Assembly: GCA_007115705.1 (NCBI GenBank)
Contig: QXEO01000413.1
Location: 1,540,193-1,604,192 of the forward strand
Reading direction: 5' to 3'
Source of the DNA: Dactylis glomerata
Taxonomy: Eukaryota > Streptophyta > Magnoliopsida > Poales > Poaceae
Length of the DNA: 64,000 nucleotides
Shown: one piece after another, positions 49,548 to 61,600 of the stretch
How the letters are laid out: every line of letters starts with the position of its first letter
How positions within the stretch are numbered: position 1 is the stretch's first letter
The notes under the pieces: model-generated
What the model saw: only the letters and a program-made list of their open reading frames with translations
What the model was told of the DNA's origin: nothing
Database searches by the model: none
Made by a program: the position numbers and the translations under genes

Positions 49548-51972
49548 CTCCCTCCGTTTCAAAATATAAGATGTTTTAGGTTTATGAAGCAAATGTATCT
49601 AGATATGCTTTAGTGTATATATTATGTTAGAGTATACATGTTGTACACGGCTAGATTAGGATAGAGATATGATACTTGTCTTGTACTTCAAGTCTATGCC
49701 TTGTCTTGTACTTCAAATCGGTCCGTTGTACTTCTATATATACTCGCCCAAGAGGCTTAATAATACATCCATCATATTCCGCCATACCTCTCTCCCTCTA
49801 CCCTTCTACATGGTATCAGAGCGGTGCCGAACCTTGACCTAGCCGCCGCCCCCGGGGAGGTCGATCTCCATGATCTCCGTCGAGGGCTGCGCAACTCGTG
49901 CGCCGATCTAGATCGGCTGCCCCCGTGAGTCTTTTCTCGCCGGTCGCTTGACCGGCGTTTTCTTTTTGATTTACCGATCTCAGATCGGATTGAGTCGCCC
50001 ACCGCTGCCGTCACCAAGCGCCTCTACTCCAACCTCGGCGTCGACTTCGCACCGGCGGCCACCCATACGCCGGCTATCACAGTCGACACGCTGGCGCCGT
50101 GGCCGCTTCGGCCGGCTCTTGCCAGTTATCGCGGTCCCTCGGCCGGCTGCTGCGCCTACCTCGGTAGGCTGCCGCGGTCGTCTCGCCGGCGCCATCTCCG
50201 CGCTGGCCGGCTCGCCTTCACCAACCGCGCGGCAACGTCGGACGCGTCGTCCGAGGGACGCCTCGGTGCGTCACTCCCGGCTCCACGCCTGCGCGGTCTC
50301 CATCGCCGGTCCGTCTTCGCCGTCATCGCCAGGGACTTCACCGACAACGACGCCACGGGTTCCAATCTCTGTGCCGTCGTCTAGGACTTGGCGCGTACAG
50401 CGCCGCCGGCGGTCTGATCAACCGATCTGACGCACGTCTCCGCCAAGTACGTCCCCGGGCACGCGCCTACCACCGTTCGAGCATCGGGCTGCCGCCGCGT
50501 CGCCCCTTCGGGCCGTAGCGTCGCCGCCTTTGGTCCCCGCCGCCGGCTACTAACGTGCCTTCTCTGGCATGTACGTCGCTGGTGGTTCTCACGCCGCTGC
50601 ACCGACTCGCGCCCTGCAGCAGCGCCGTCCCTTCGGGCCGTTGCGTCGCTGCACGCGTTCGTCGCCGTCACCTCGCGAGGACGTCGCTGGCTTCCCCCGC
50701 GCCATCTCCCTTGGCGCGGGTTGTCGCCGTCCGCGCATGGTCTTCGTCGCGCTGCCGGGTTCTTCCTCGCCTACTTCGAGCACCGCCGCCGCATCTCCAC
50801 AGGCAACCTGCATGGCCACTCCTAGTCGTCGCAGGTCCCGTCGACTACCCGTTCGCCTGTCTAGGAATCCAACATGGCCACTCTTGGTCGTCGCTGGTTC
50901 GCCGCCTTCTACGTCTACGGCCAGCAGGACTTCATCGCCAGCGTCATCGCCTCATTCTCGACTACACCTGCTCGTCTACTCCGACAACCGCGGACTGCAT
51001 CGGCACCCTTTGCCGTTGTGCGCCTCGCAACCGTCGTGGAGGCCTTCTCTGCTAGTCTCCTCTCCGACATGGCGTAAAGTTGTTTCTACTGGTCCCGTTC
51101 TTCGCACGCCCGGTACTGGCAACACCGGCGCTTGCCTTCGTCCCCGACGCGTTCCCGAGTCTGGCAAGCTCGGTCGCAGCGCCTCTTCCCCGTGTTCATC
51201 TTTGCGTACTCGATTTTGGCACAACCGGAGTATGCCTTCGTCCCCGACGTGCGCCTGGTTCTGGCAAAGCCATGGCCGCACCTCGTCCTCGACGGCTCGG
51301 ACTGCATCGACTTCGGCATCGCTCTCCCCGACGACTGCCTTGACGCCTCTCCGTCCTTCTACGGCGCCCTATGCGCCAGCGGCTTCATCTGCGGCTACCT
51401 CGACATCGGCACCTGACCACGACATCGACCACGGCAACCCCTCGCACGGCTACCTCGACCAAGGTTGCAGCACCCACCGCTCTCGGCTTCCTCGACATCG
51501 GCACAAGGGCTACCACCTCGCCTGAGCTCCTCACCAGCATTCTCTACAGTCCAAGCTTCTGCGACGTGACACCGTCCACGACCTTCCCGCTACCACTGCG
51601 GGGGCATGTCAGCGCACTGGTCTACTTCGATTTTCTCTCCAGTCTGACCGTTCGCGACGCTCCAGTTGTTCACGACGCTACCGCTACAACTGCGGGGGGA
51701 TGTTAGAGTATACATGTTGTACACGGCTAGATTAGGATAGAGATAGGATACTTGTCTTGTACTCCAAGTATATGCCTTGTCTTGTACTCCAAATCGGTCT
51801 GTTGTACTTCTATATATACTCGCCCAAGAGGCTCAATAATACATCCATCATATTCCGCCATACCTCTCTCCCTCTACCCTTCTACATATTCAAGTGAACC
51901 TATACACTAAAAGATGTCTAAATACACTTGCTTCACAAAGCTAAAACATCTTATATTTTGAAACGGAGGGAG
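49548..51972. mobile_element. Stowaway MITE split by an LTR retroelement
   Basis: The left part 49548-49624 opens CTCCCTCCGTTTCAAAATAT, and the right part 51887-51972 closes with its inverse ATATTTTGAAACGGAGGGAG. TA flanks both ends (49546-49547, 51973-51974). The two parts join at the target site of the retroelement at 49625-51886. Confidence 0.9.
49625..51886 (+). mobile_element. Short-LTR non-autonomous retroelement (Copia-type primer site)
   Basis: Two 186-bp LTRs (49625-49810, 51701-51886) opening TGTTAGAGTATACATG. The primer site TGGTATCAGAGC abuts the left LTR (49811-49822), and the purine tract TGCGGGGGGA abuts the right one (51691-51700). Flanks TATTA and TATTC agree at four of five bases. 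The 1.9-kb interior is GC-rich and internally repetitive. Overlapping ORFs occur in several frames (longest 50569-51525, 318 codons) but no gag or pol motif, so it depends on a Copia element in trans. LTRs differ at 6 of 186 sites, about 3.2 percent, similar in age to the gypsy element. Confidence 0.92.
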
Positions 51973-51974
51973 TA

Positions 51975-53880
51975 GTAGTGTTCGCGTTCCGATATGTGAA
52001 GCTCGAATCTAAGACCCATGTATTGAAAACCCTAGCTAGCGACTACAAGCAGTCCCACGAAGGGAGGGAGCCAGGATTACAGTATAGGGGGGCCGAAGTC
52101 TTACCCTCACTTAGTATAGTATACATTTAGTATATATTTTGCTCTTCTATACAATTGATAAATCCTTTTGGTGAAAAATAATTGATAATCCTACTAGTGC
52201 TGCAGTTGGGAATTTGGGATAGATACACAAACGTTGTTGTTCTTGTATTTGAGATCTAAAGGTAGGTTCAAATACCTAAAATACGCAACCATGCAGTACA
52301 ATGGAAGCAATCAAGTAATCATACTAGAAGCATTCCCGAGTTTGCTCCTCACATAGTATTCACGGCATCTTTCTTTCCGGTTTTGGTAGGAGGTTGTCTC
52401 GTCTTAGTTGAGTGGGGTGGTGTGGGCTTTGCCCATATTGTATCGGTTTTAGCCTAATTTTTTATTAATTAACCAAACAGTTCTCTTCTTCTTAATTAAT
52501 TAAAAAATCAAAGCTTTTTCCTTGTTTAAAAAAAACAATACTAGAAGCCAAGTGGTCAAAGATGAACCTGCGAGAGGCTCTGGTTGAATACTTGCATCGG
52601 CGTCTTCCGGCGGCCGCCGCCCGGCCTGTGGCACCACTCGAGCTATTCGCCAAATCGTTCTAATTTCTACATTGGTAATAGCGGCCTTTTCAATTTTATT
52701 TTGGTCTTCTCGAAGTCCTCCTTGAGCCCTCAGCGGCGGCCGGCATGCAGATGCAGGCCTCGAATAGACAGCGCAACAAAGCCAGAAACGAACGGTAGGA
52801 TTCCAATCGTGCCTATGTTTTTCTTGTTGTCCAAATGGGCTTCTAGTTGCCAGGCCTAGTTATCGTGATGTACGTGTACTCATAATAGTTATGGTCTTGG
52901 AATAGGGATTTGTGGGCTGCTTTACGGTGTTGCACAAGGTAGGGGGCGAGGTGTACACAAATCCAAAAAAAATAGCGATCTTCTAATTGTTTTCATGGCT
53001 CGAGTGAATCGATAGGGGGGGGGGGGGGGGGGGGGGGGTTGGGGGTTGGGGGGGGGGGGGGGGGCTCGCCCCCGCTCGTCCCCCGTTCCCTCCGTCCTGG
53101 TACTCCACGCCAACCAACCGAACTTAGCGGTCCGCTGCCGCCTGTCGGTGCTCCACCTCATATGTGTTGGTACCGACAGAGGGGCGATATAGTCGGCATA
53201 AGTGTTCGCAGGGTCTGAAGTGGCCCGCTCAATTGGATTGGTTGCCGACACACTCATCGACTTTTGCAGTAACGGTAATCCTCGTGGCCGTTAGTAAGAA
53301 CAGTTTCTTGGTATGATATTGTAGGGAATTTTTTTTTTTTTTGAGAGCAGGTAGGGAAAAGTTTGTTGTTTGCATGTGTTTCACCCTTCATGGCCCAACA
53401 TTCTGGCTGCTGCATTGTGGGGACACAGCACACATATGTGAAGTTGCAATAAATAGATGATTTTAGAATAATTTCTTTTCGATAAACTTTGCTGCCAAAC
53501 TAGGCCTTAGACTCTCAGTCTCTAGTTACTTATGTGACACTTGCCTTGGTGAATTATAACAGAAAGTGTTCTCAAATTGATCACCGACCGGTTGATCTAT
53601 TCATGTCTTCCGGTGCTATGACGACCACATCGTACAATGCCAAACCAAAAACTGCCATCTCGATAAACTGCCGGTACGTAGTTCTTTAATCATCTACATC
53701 CAAATCCAACTCCCGTCCCCGTTGTATCACGTACGCCGGTGAAGCGGTATCAAAACCCGTTACGGCTGTGGGGTCCACAAAATGGACTCGCTACTTCCTG
53801 CGCGAACATACTTAAATCGTACTGCCACCTACTGAGCTCTGGGTCCAAATAAGGGGCGTGGCTACACAGTGCCCACGCAC
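51975..53880. other. Intergenic stretch with long G tracts
   Basis: Apart from the LINE tail at 52375-52546, this holds G runs of 24 (53015-53038), 5 (53041-53045) and 17 (53048-53064) bases, able to form G-quadruplexes on +. Short ORFs (52584-52859, 52922-53257 minus) have no domain. No gene is supported. Confidence 0.4.
52375..52546 (+). mobile_element. LINE 3' end fragment
   Basis: The phrases GGGCTTTGCCCATATTG, ATCGGTTTTAGCC and CTTCTTAATTAATTAA, closing with an A run, match what I know of 3' UTRs of Triticeae L1-type LINEs. No ORF2 coding remains. Confidence 0.5.
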
Positions 53881-54269
53881 TGGTTAGTCTTAGGGGGTGC
53901 CCCACCCAAATAGAGAAAGATAACTGTCTGACACCACCACACGTTCCAAATAAAGGAAAAGCCTCCTGCGCGGCTCTGTCTTTCCGTGAAATACCACAGA
54001 GGAAGAGAGCGTCCTTCTACTTTCAACTCCCATGTGCTCCGTCTCAAGTTCATGGCGAGAGAAAAAAAATTCTTGATTGCATAGATCCACATCCTTGTTC
54101 TGCCAATACAGAAAAATAAAACACAAAGTAAATGCAAATCTGGCCTAAAGGATGTAAAAAGGCAGTGGTGGAAAGTAACAATTATGGATTTGTACTTTTG
54201 ATATACTTTGTAACTTTTGTTCCAATTGAGGATGTAAAAATAGCAGCGGTGGATATAAAAATAGAAAAA

Positions 54270-54665
54270 AAATTACATCAAAATGCACCAAAATTGGGAT
54301 CGCAAACATAGTGTTGTACACCTTGATCCATTAGACATTCTGGATGTAGAAGAAAGACAAAATTACATCCAGATGCACCAAAGCTGTGATCCAAACATAC
54401 TAGTGCTTTACACATTGACCCATTCAACATTCTGGATGTATAAAAAGATAGAAAAATACATTCTAGATGTAGAAAAAGATAAAAAAAATACATCCAGATG
54501 CATAAGTTTCATCCGGAATTGGGAAAAAAACACCTTGAGTCTTTCATCATCCTGGATCTAAAAAGAAGATAGAAAGTACATCTGATTTCAAAAATTACAG
54601 CCATAATTGGAGGAAACACTGTTATTCTTACATCCATCCATACTTCTCGATGTAGCAATAACAGA
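54270..54665. repeat. Diverged ~90-bp tandem repeat
   Basis: Units marked by TACATCCAGATGCACC and CTGGATGTA recur at 54274, 54364, 54490 and 54577, with one 36-bp partial unit between the second and third. Divergence is high. Confidence 0.65.
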
Positions 54666-54961
54666 GTGGCCATGGATTCGCAATCTCTCACCAACCATGC
54701 ATCAATATCATCATGCGAAACCATACAACCATCAAGGGCGAAGCAAAATCTCACCTTCTGCAGCCCGAGGTTGTTGGAATGGAGAAGCACCAGGAACAAC
54801 GCAGCCCAGCGTCACGACGGCTCCCAGCCATGAAGCTTGGCTCGGAAACCACCCTCCCACCCTACCACAGCGCCCCTCTCGTCGCCGGAATCGTAGAATC
54901 AGGAGGACCCGACCGCCCCACCAGCAGATCCTCCCAATGGCCTCCGTGTCAGGAGGCCAAA

Positions 54962-55600
54962 AAAAAACATCCTGCAGATTTAGCCATACACCCCAGCCTG
55001 TATATTTTCTCTAATATTTACATCCTAAAAGGATTATGCATTGACCAGTAGTGGAAAAATAACTTCAAAGTTCAGGAAAAAAACATCTAACTGTAGTGAT
55101 TTTACTTGTTATTTACATATAAAATGGTAAATATACATGCAGTGATGTATAATCCTGAAAAAGGATTATGCAATAACCATATATCAATAATAATTAGTAC
55201 AAAAAAATACATCCTGCAGATTTAGCCATAGACCCAGGGTGTATTTTTTACTAATATTTATAACCTGAAAAGGATTATGCATTAACCATTACTGAAAAAT
55301 AACTTGAGTTCATAAAATACATCTAACAGTATCCAAATCAGTATTGCATCGCGGTATCAGGGCAACTAGCATGCATGTGTATAAGAGGTTGAGGAAGCCG
55401 ATTCTTCTATCGGCAGTCAATCAAGTTCACCAGCGAGCAGCAACCATAGCAACATACATATATTGTGCTAGTTATACTTAATCCATGTATGATGAAAACC
55501 TCAAATTTTTTTGCAAGAACATACATCTAACATTAATAGTTTTATTTGTTATTTACATACAGCAATGGGAAAATATACATCCAGATATTTTTAAAAAAGT
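54962..55600. repeat. Diverged ~240-bp tandem repeat
   Basis: CATCCTGCAGATTTAGCCATA occurs near 54968 and again near 55207. Both are followed by AAAGGATTATGCATT and AACATCTAAC-like blocks, and a third partial unit begins near 55525. With the 90-bp array, this suggests the subterminal or internal part of an unidentified DNA transposon spanning roughly 53.9-56.5 kb. Confidence 0.6.
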
Positions 55601-56418
55601 AGTAAAAAATTAAATTCAGGTATGTCAAAAATATAGCATCAGTATGTACATAAAATTTAGATGTACTGAAAAATATATACAGCTCTAGTTACGACCACTA
55701 TTTTTTTTACAAAAACATGATGATATTTAGCCCAAAACAGATGAATATCTGATCAACGATACATGAACATGCCTAAAAGCTTTTTTAACAAAATAATTCA
55801 GAGATCCGGTCATAGCTACACAAAATGAGGTCTAAAATTGCCGTTCAGTTCTACAAAATGGACTGGGAATATGCCACCAGGAACGCAGGGGGCTTTCCGT
55901 CCAAACCAAGCCTGTATCTCCGCCACTAGAAATCGAACGCAAATCGACCACTAAATCACCACTGCGGGAGATAAACTGGGGTGAATGTTTGGGACAGAAT
56001 CACTCACCAGCTCAGGAATCACCACCATGGTCTGGACGCAGCACCACATCGCTAAATCCTCTCTCGCGCCGACGTCTCCAAGCACATCCACCCCCGAGCC
56101 TCAAATGCGTTCAACACCCAAAATCCCGCCTCCGCCGGGTAGATCCGCGCAACCGAGACGGAAAAAAGATGCCCCACTACTCCCACCAAACCAGCAGAAC
56201 CACCCCCGCTGCTCCCCGGCACTCCAGTTACCGCCGCCGAAGCTGATTTGGTGGGGGAGATCAGCGCGGGAAGAGCGAGCAAACACACGCGGGGGAGAGA
56301 GAGGAGAGAGGATGAGGACGACTTGCCTTGGAACAGTCGCCGGACGAGGTCGTTTATTTGGACGTTTGCGTAGGTGCTAGCGAGCCACACGATTGAGATC
56401 GGACAGGGGCGAGATCGT
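55601..56418. other. Unassigned stretch before the second unknown gene
   Basis: AT-rich to about 55800, then GC-rich with overlapping ORFs (55985-56380 plus, 56052-56495 minus) that show no domain and no intron-exon logic. Possibly captured exon fragments in a transposon; no gene can be supported. Confidence 0.35.
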
Positions 56419-56474
56419 ACAGGGGCGAGATGGGAGCACCGTGTATACAGGGGCGAGATGGGAGCACCGTGTAA
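56419..56474. repeat. 28-bp tandem repeat, two copies
   Basis: Units at 56419-56446 and 56447-56474 begin ACAGGGGCGAGATGGGAGC; a partial unit starts at 56403. It lies about 250 bp upstream of the gene at 56726. Confidence 0.85.
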
Positions 56475-56642
56475 GACCACAGAGTGCCCTGGCAATAATT
56501 AGATTTTGCGCCAAATAAGAGCCGTCCCCATATGTCACCGAAAGCGTCAGACGTCTCTTCAGTCGGCCTGATTTTCGTCCTGCGGACCCCACGCGAGATA
56601 CGCCTGCCAGGCTGGTGGTCGCAGCCTCGCGGAGTCGCGGGG

Positions 56643-56649
56643 ATAAATA
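56643..56649 (+). promoter_or_regulatory. TATA box of the second unknown gene
   Basis: ATAAATA in a GC-rich setting, 77 bp before the ATG at 56726. Confidence 0.55.
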
Positions 56650-56725
56650 ACGCGGGCGGCGGCGAAGCCGTGAGCCCCTGACCAGACCCCAGAGTTGAAC
56701 AACCAACTCGCGTGCGGCGGGGAGA

Positions 56726-57382
56726 ATGGCGACGGAGATGGAGATGGAGGCGGCGGAGGGGATGAGCTGGAAGGCGCTCTTCCAGCGGCGGGTGGTGCTG
56801 GCGGACGCGCACTGCCGCAACGCCGATAGCCTGCTCCACGGCCTGGCCGTCATCTTCAGCGAGCAGGAGGTGCGCCACATCCTGGCGTGCGGCGCGGACG
56901 AGGCGCGGCGCGCGCTCGAGGCCGCCCACGCGCAGCTCGCCCTCGCCGTCGCCAACATGGGCGCGGCCCGCTACCTCGCGCTCCGTTGCGGCGGCAGCCC
57001 CCGCGCGCCCGTTCCCGACTCCGACCCAAGCCCGTCCAGGCCTCCGCTCTCCCCGACCTCCTCCGTCTGCGATCCCGAAGCGCGGCGCGTGCTGCCCCTG
57101 CTCCGGCAGGCCTCCGAGCTCGTCAGCCGCGTGCACGACCTGGTGGAGGGCGCTCGCGGCCACATGGGCGCCGCCGAGTCCCTCCTGCTGGCGCTGGGCC
57201 TGGGCGAGGACGACCCCGGCCGCGGCTGCGGCCGCGACCCCGCTCCCTGGGTGCACCCGCCCTGCGTCGCCGAGCAGATCGAGGGCGCCATGGACCTCGG
57301 CGAGGCCTTCTCGCAGGCGCTGGACCTCGTCATGCTCACCAAGGCGGCGCGGGAGGCGGCGTTCAGCATCGGCGACGATTGA
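56726..57382 (+). CDS. Intronless GC-rich gene, unknown function
   Basis: 218 aa starting MATEMEMEAAEGMSWKALF in a good start context. The protein looks all-helical. It has an N-terminal segment with FQRRVVLADAHCRNADSLLHG, a helix with EARRALEAAHAQLALAVANMG (about 58-80), and a Pro/Ser-rich linker (about 93-115). A second helical pair (VLPLLRQASELVSRVHDLVEGARGHM) and a C-terminal helix (MDLGEAFSQALDLVMLTKAA) follow. Cys residues occur in HILACGAD and HPPCVAEQ. There is no signal peptide or membrane segment. Strong GC third-position bias, a TATA box and a clean single frame argue for a real grass gene. The 171-codon + ORF and the 374-codon minus ORF here are shadows. I know no family for it. 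Confidence 0.75.
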   Translation: MATEMEMEAAEGMSWKALFQRRVVLADAHCRNADSLLHGLAVIFSEQEVRHILACGADEARRALEAAHAQLALAVANMGAARYLALRCGGSPRAPVPDSDPSPSRPPLSPTSSVCDPEARRVLPLLRQASELVSRVHDLVEGARGHMGAAESLLLALGLGEDDPGRGCGRDPAPWVHPPCVAEQIEGAMDLGEAFSQALDLVMLTKAAREAAFSIGDD

Positions 57383-57497
57383 GGCCTCGATCCGTCTCCT
57401 GAATCCACAGCGTTCGGCCGCTCGGTTTGGTCCATCCGCTTGCTCAATTTCGTTTCGCTCTCCACGCCGTAGCGTCACATGAACGCTAGACTCATTT

Positions 57498-58185
57498 GGT
57501 TCTCAACTTATGATCCATATGCGCCTGAATTGCTGATGCGATCTTCTGACGGTGACACGGTGTTGATGATCTGAGAACTTAATTCGTTTCGTAGGTTAAC
57601 TCTGGTTGCTTACGCTGCTCGAATCTTGGAATGGTCGATCATCCAGTGTTGTTTCTTGTTGGTCAGTCGTCGAGAATTTTGTTCGTTAACCTGTTGGCTG
57701 CAATTGTTCATAATCCATAGCTTTCTTCCTTGGAATTGATAGTTTATCATACATCATATAGTGTTGTTGTTTTGAAATCTATCATCGGCAGGTAACTCGA
57801 GGAAGGTTTTGTGTCAGGTCTTTCAGAAATCGAAAGATTCTGTGACCGCGAGAAGGCACATGCATGTCGCTTTGGCTCTGAACTTGTGATCCATATGCGC
57901 CTGATTTGTTGATGGGATCTTCTGATGGTGTTGATGATTTGAGAATACAATTGGTTACTTAGCTGCTTATGTTGTTCAAATCTTGGAATGGTCGATTATC
58001 CGGTGTTGTTTCTTGTTGGTCCATCATCGATACTTTTGTTCGTTAACCTGCTGGCTGCAATTCTTCCTACTTCATAGCCTTCTTCCATGGACTTGATAGT
58101 CGATCATACATCATTTAGTCTTAGTCGTCACGTAACTCGATTAAGATTTTGTGTCGGATCTTTTAGAAAGAGAAGAAGAATTTTG
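57498..58185. repeat. 376-bp tandem duplication downstream of the second unknown gene
   Basis: TGATCCATATGCGCCTGA occurs at 57511 and 57887, and long collinear blocks follow both (TCTTGGAATGGTCGAT, GTTGTTTCTTGTTGGTC, TTTGTTCGTTAACCTG). The copies differ by many substitutions and small indels, so the duplication is not recent. The first copy probably overlaps the 3' UTR. Confidence 0.85.
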
Positions 58186-58219
58186 ATCGGCACCAAATTG
58201 TCCAAAATTCCTGAAACTA

Positions 58220-58647
58220 TTTTTTTTTTTTGAATGGTCACGGGGGGGAGAGATTCCCCACCTGAATCTTCATTCGATTTTTATGGCCCAAAAAGCCTGG
58301 GAGTTTTACAGGGAAAGAGAAGGAGAGGAGAGGGTTTTACAGGGCTAGGGTAAGCCCGAGGCGGCTTTCCCAGACAGTAGCATCGGCACGCAGGCCGTTT
58401 GGGACACGCTCCTTCCAGAGCACCGTGTCGCTCACGCAGGCCGCCGCAAGATGGCGGAGGCAGGGGCGGTCGCCGTTGAAGACGACCCTATTGCGATGCT
58501 TCCACAGGTTCCAACAGCAGAGGGCGGTGAAGGTCGATGCAGTCGCACCGGCGATCGCCCCGGGGAGGGCATGGAGCTGACGAACATCGGCGTCCTCGGC
58601 GACACGAGCGCCAAGAGACCTCCAGAATCTTTGGGCAAAGGGGCATG
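58220..58647 (-). pseudogene. LINE ORF2 C-terminal fragment with poly(A) tail
   Basis: On the minus strand the frame reads CPFAQRFWRSLG, then NLWKHRNRVVFNGD and WKERVPNGLRADATVWESRL. This is the zf-RVT C-terminal part of plant L1-type ORF2. A 3' UTR and a poly(A) tail follow (T run 58220-58231 on +). Coding breaks off at 58647, where the chromovirus LTR begins. Confidence 0.82.
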
Positions 58648-61600
58648 TGACGACCTCAAATTTGATAACAAATTCGAAGTGCCCGTTATGTATTCCACCG
58701 CAATCCCAGAATCATTGTTGCGATACACATAACGTAGTTGGTAACCAGTTCCATAGACATTACAATACGAAGATTCAAATACAATGGTCATATAGACCAA
58801 GTCATATTACAACACAATATAGCAGCGGAAATAACGTCTTCGGCCCATGCCTTCTCCCTACAGGCAATTGGCGACTCACGGAGACGAGCTTAGTTCTGGT
58901 ACTCTTCTTCATACCCTTCCTCCGGGTACTCCTCCCCATATTCTGGCCAAGTTGATAGCCAGGGACACAGCCGTGAGTACATTGGATGCACTCGCAAACC
59001 ATCTTATAAATGAAAAGATGAAGTAGATATGCAAGGTTGGGTATAGTGGACTAAGCACTAAGTTGGTTTTGCAAAAGCTAGTTTTACTTTCCCAAGAATG
59101 CTCATTGGTAGAAAAGAGGTTTAGTTCTCTAAGTTCATTCTAAAGAGGAACTTCAATGTGTCAAGATCCCGGTCAAGTCATGTCAATTCAAAGTCAAGTC
59201 ATTCACCAAGTTCACCCTTGTTATTTTTAGTCTTGACAAAAGCCAGGTAGAGTTTGCCAACCGTCCATGACCGAGGACTCGGCTATTCGAATAGTTTGAA
59301 ACCTCTGCAGAGGGGTACACTTTATCCACAAGATTCGATACATCTGCCGGGAGAAATCCACGGTTCGCTATACACAAAGGTATGCGGCTTTCAGATAATC
59401 AAACAAAGCCTTTCACTTGCTCATCCTAGTATAGGATCCTTCCCTAGAGCCCGGGATACGGAATTCCCGCTCCGGCGCCTCTAGTTCTGCCCATCCCGGG
59501 TACCGGGTTAGTGGAAACCACTTGGTCAAGAAGTATCCGCCCGTGGAGTCCTTCCATGAAGATTTGATGCAAGACCTCCCATACTAAGATAAACAAGCTA
59601 CGGATTTAGCCCCTTCCCATATAGGGGTAACGTGGTTGTACGTTATAATTGGCACCCATGTACATCACTCGTTGTCAATTGAGAAATACATTTCATAGTT
59701 CTTAGTCAAGATTATTTTCTTTCATAAAGCCATCATGTAGGAGCAATCTCCCATTTCAAGTTTCAATGTCGAGTCACCACCTTTCAAATGGGGTTCCTCC
59801 AGAGATAGCCTCAACTTTTATTAGCGACTAAGCAACTACATTGAGTGATAGTACTACTACTAGGGTTGGATAAACTCAGCTTGATGCTCTTGATAACCAA
59901 GACATCAATATGCTTCTATCATTCTACTCTAGCAATTCAATCATGCAATATGCTTCTATCCTTCTACTCTAGCAATTCAATCATGCAATTTACTTAAAAC
60001 AAGTAGAATGCAATATTAAAACTAGGTAGTGGGAGTATGAATCAAAAGATGGCTTGCCTTGGCTGGCAAAGTGTCCGGGGTTTTCTTCTTCTTCTTGATA
60101 ATAATAATCCCTTCCAATATCCTCCTCGGCAACACTAGCGTCTAATAACGAACAAACACAAAACACACCATCACTTCACCAAACCAACAACACACCAAGC
60201 ACACATTCTTGTTTGCTAACCAAGCATTTATGTTGCATTGTTATGGGGTGGATTGTAAGTTTTTCTTCTAAGTTTTTCTTCAAGTGTGCAAGCTAGTTTC
60301 TCTACTAGGTGGCATAGGTGGTCCACTTGTGCAGCATTGGTGTTGATTTAGAGTTACTAAGGCAAGTTAAGTGGGAATGATCCACTAAGTGAAATGGGTA
60401 AAGAGGGCAATTAATTCTAAGTGTGCACTAGGGCTCTATCATTTTATGCTAACAAATAGGTTTGGGTTAGGGTCTAAACGATCACACTAATATGGTTTTG
60501 GGTAGATTAGTGTTGACTAACAGTAAGAGGGGTCATTAGCAAGTTCACATTTTAATTTTTATGATTTTTGATGGCTTAAATAATTTTCTAGAAATCTTTC
60601 ATTAATTAACAAGCTATGGTCACACTATTCATAACCATTTTTATTCTTAACTGATTTTGAAATCTAACCAGTACTATTGGATAGAGTATTTTATAAGCTT
60701 TCCAAAGAATATTCATTTGCTAAATTTGGATTTATAAAACTCTAGGAATTTGAATTTGAAAATACCAACTGAAACAGATTTGAAATAAATAAACAGGCGG
60801 GAATTAATTTAAAAACGATTCGGACCAAATCTTCCCTAGTTGGGCCCAGTCCAGATCAAACCCGAACGGGCCTGGCCCAGAAAACGTTTCGCTGCGGCTG
60901 GGAAAAATAAAACGGGGCTGACAGGTGGGACCTCCTCGTCAGACCTAATTCTAAAACCCGAATCGGTAAGTTGTCGTCCGATCAAGATCTAACGGCGCTC
61001 GATCATCTTCTTCCTCAGCACGGCGGGGGGGCTCACCTGCGAGCAGAGACGAGTGTTCGACGGCGATGGCGAGGCGTAGGGGAAGCAGAACTCGTTGGCG
61101 ACGTGCGGGATCGGCGGCGGTGCTCCTCCTCCTCCGATTCCCTGAAGCAGCTTGCTCCCAGGTGCTCGGACGCGGCGGCGCTCCGCTCGTCCAGTGCTGC
61201 TCCGGCGAGGCTGGCGACGGCGAACTAGGGCAAGCGGGAGTGAGCGGCGATGTCTGGGAGGTAGCTGGGGATGAGGTGAGTTGATTCGTTTGATCGGAGG
61301 GGGTTTATATAGGCCGAGGCGACGGGGACAAGCTCGGCCAGAAGCTCGACGCTGCGGGGACCCTGGCGGCGTTTGAAGCGTTCTCCGGTCACGGCGTTCA
61401 CGCTCGCGTGCTGGGAGGGGGCTGGTTCGGCCGCGGGGTCCTGTGGGTCTCCTCTGGCGCCTTCCAGACGGTCGGCATCGCGCAGGGCAACGGTTTACTG
61501 GGAGGGGGCCCTGGGCGCAAACCTCCTCTTCCCTCCGCTTCTCCTGGCTTGGGTCGGGGCTGGGGGAGCTGGAATCGATCGAGGCACCGTCCAGGAGCAT

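Noticed and set aside
50569..51525. 318-codon + ORF
   Set aside because: GC-rich non-stop frame inside a non-autonomous retroelement, with competing frames and no domain.
56354..57478. 374-codon minus-strand ORF
   Set aside because: Shadow of the GC-rich gene at 56726-57382; the plus frame has start context, TATA box and coherent helices.
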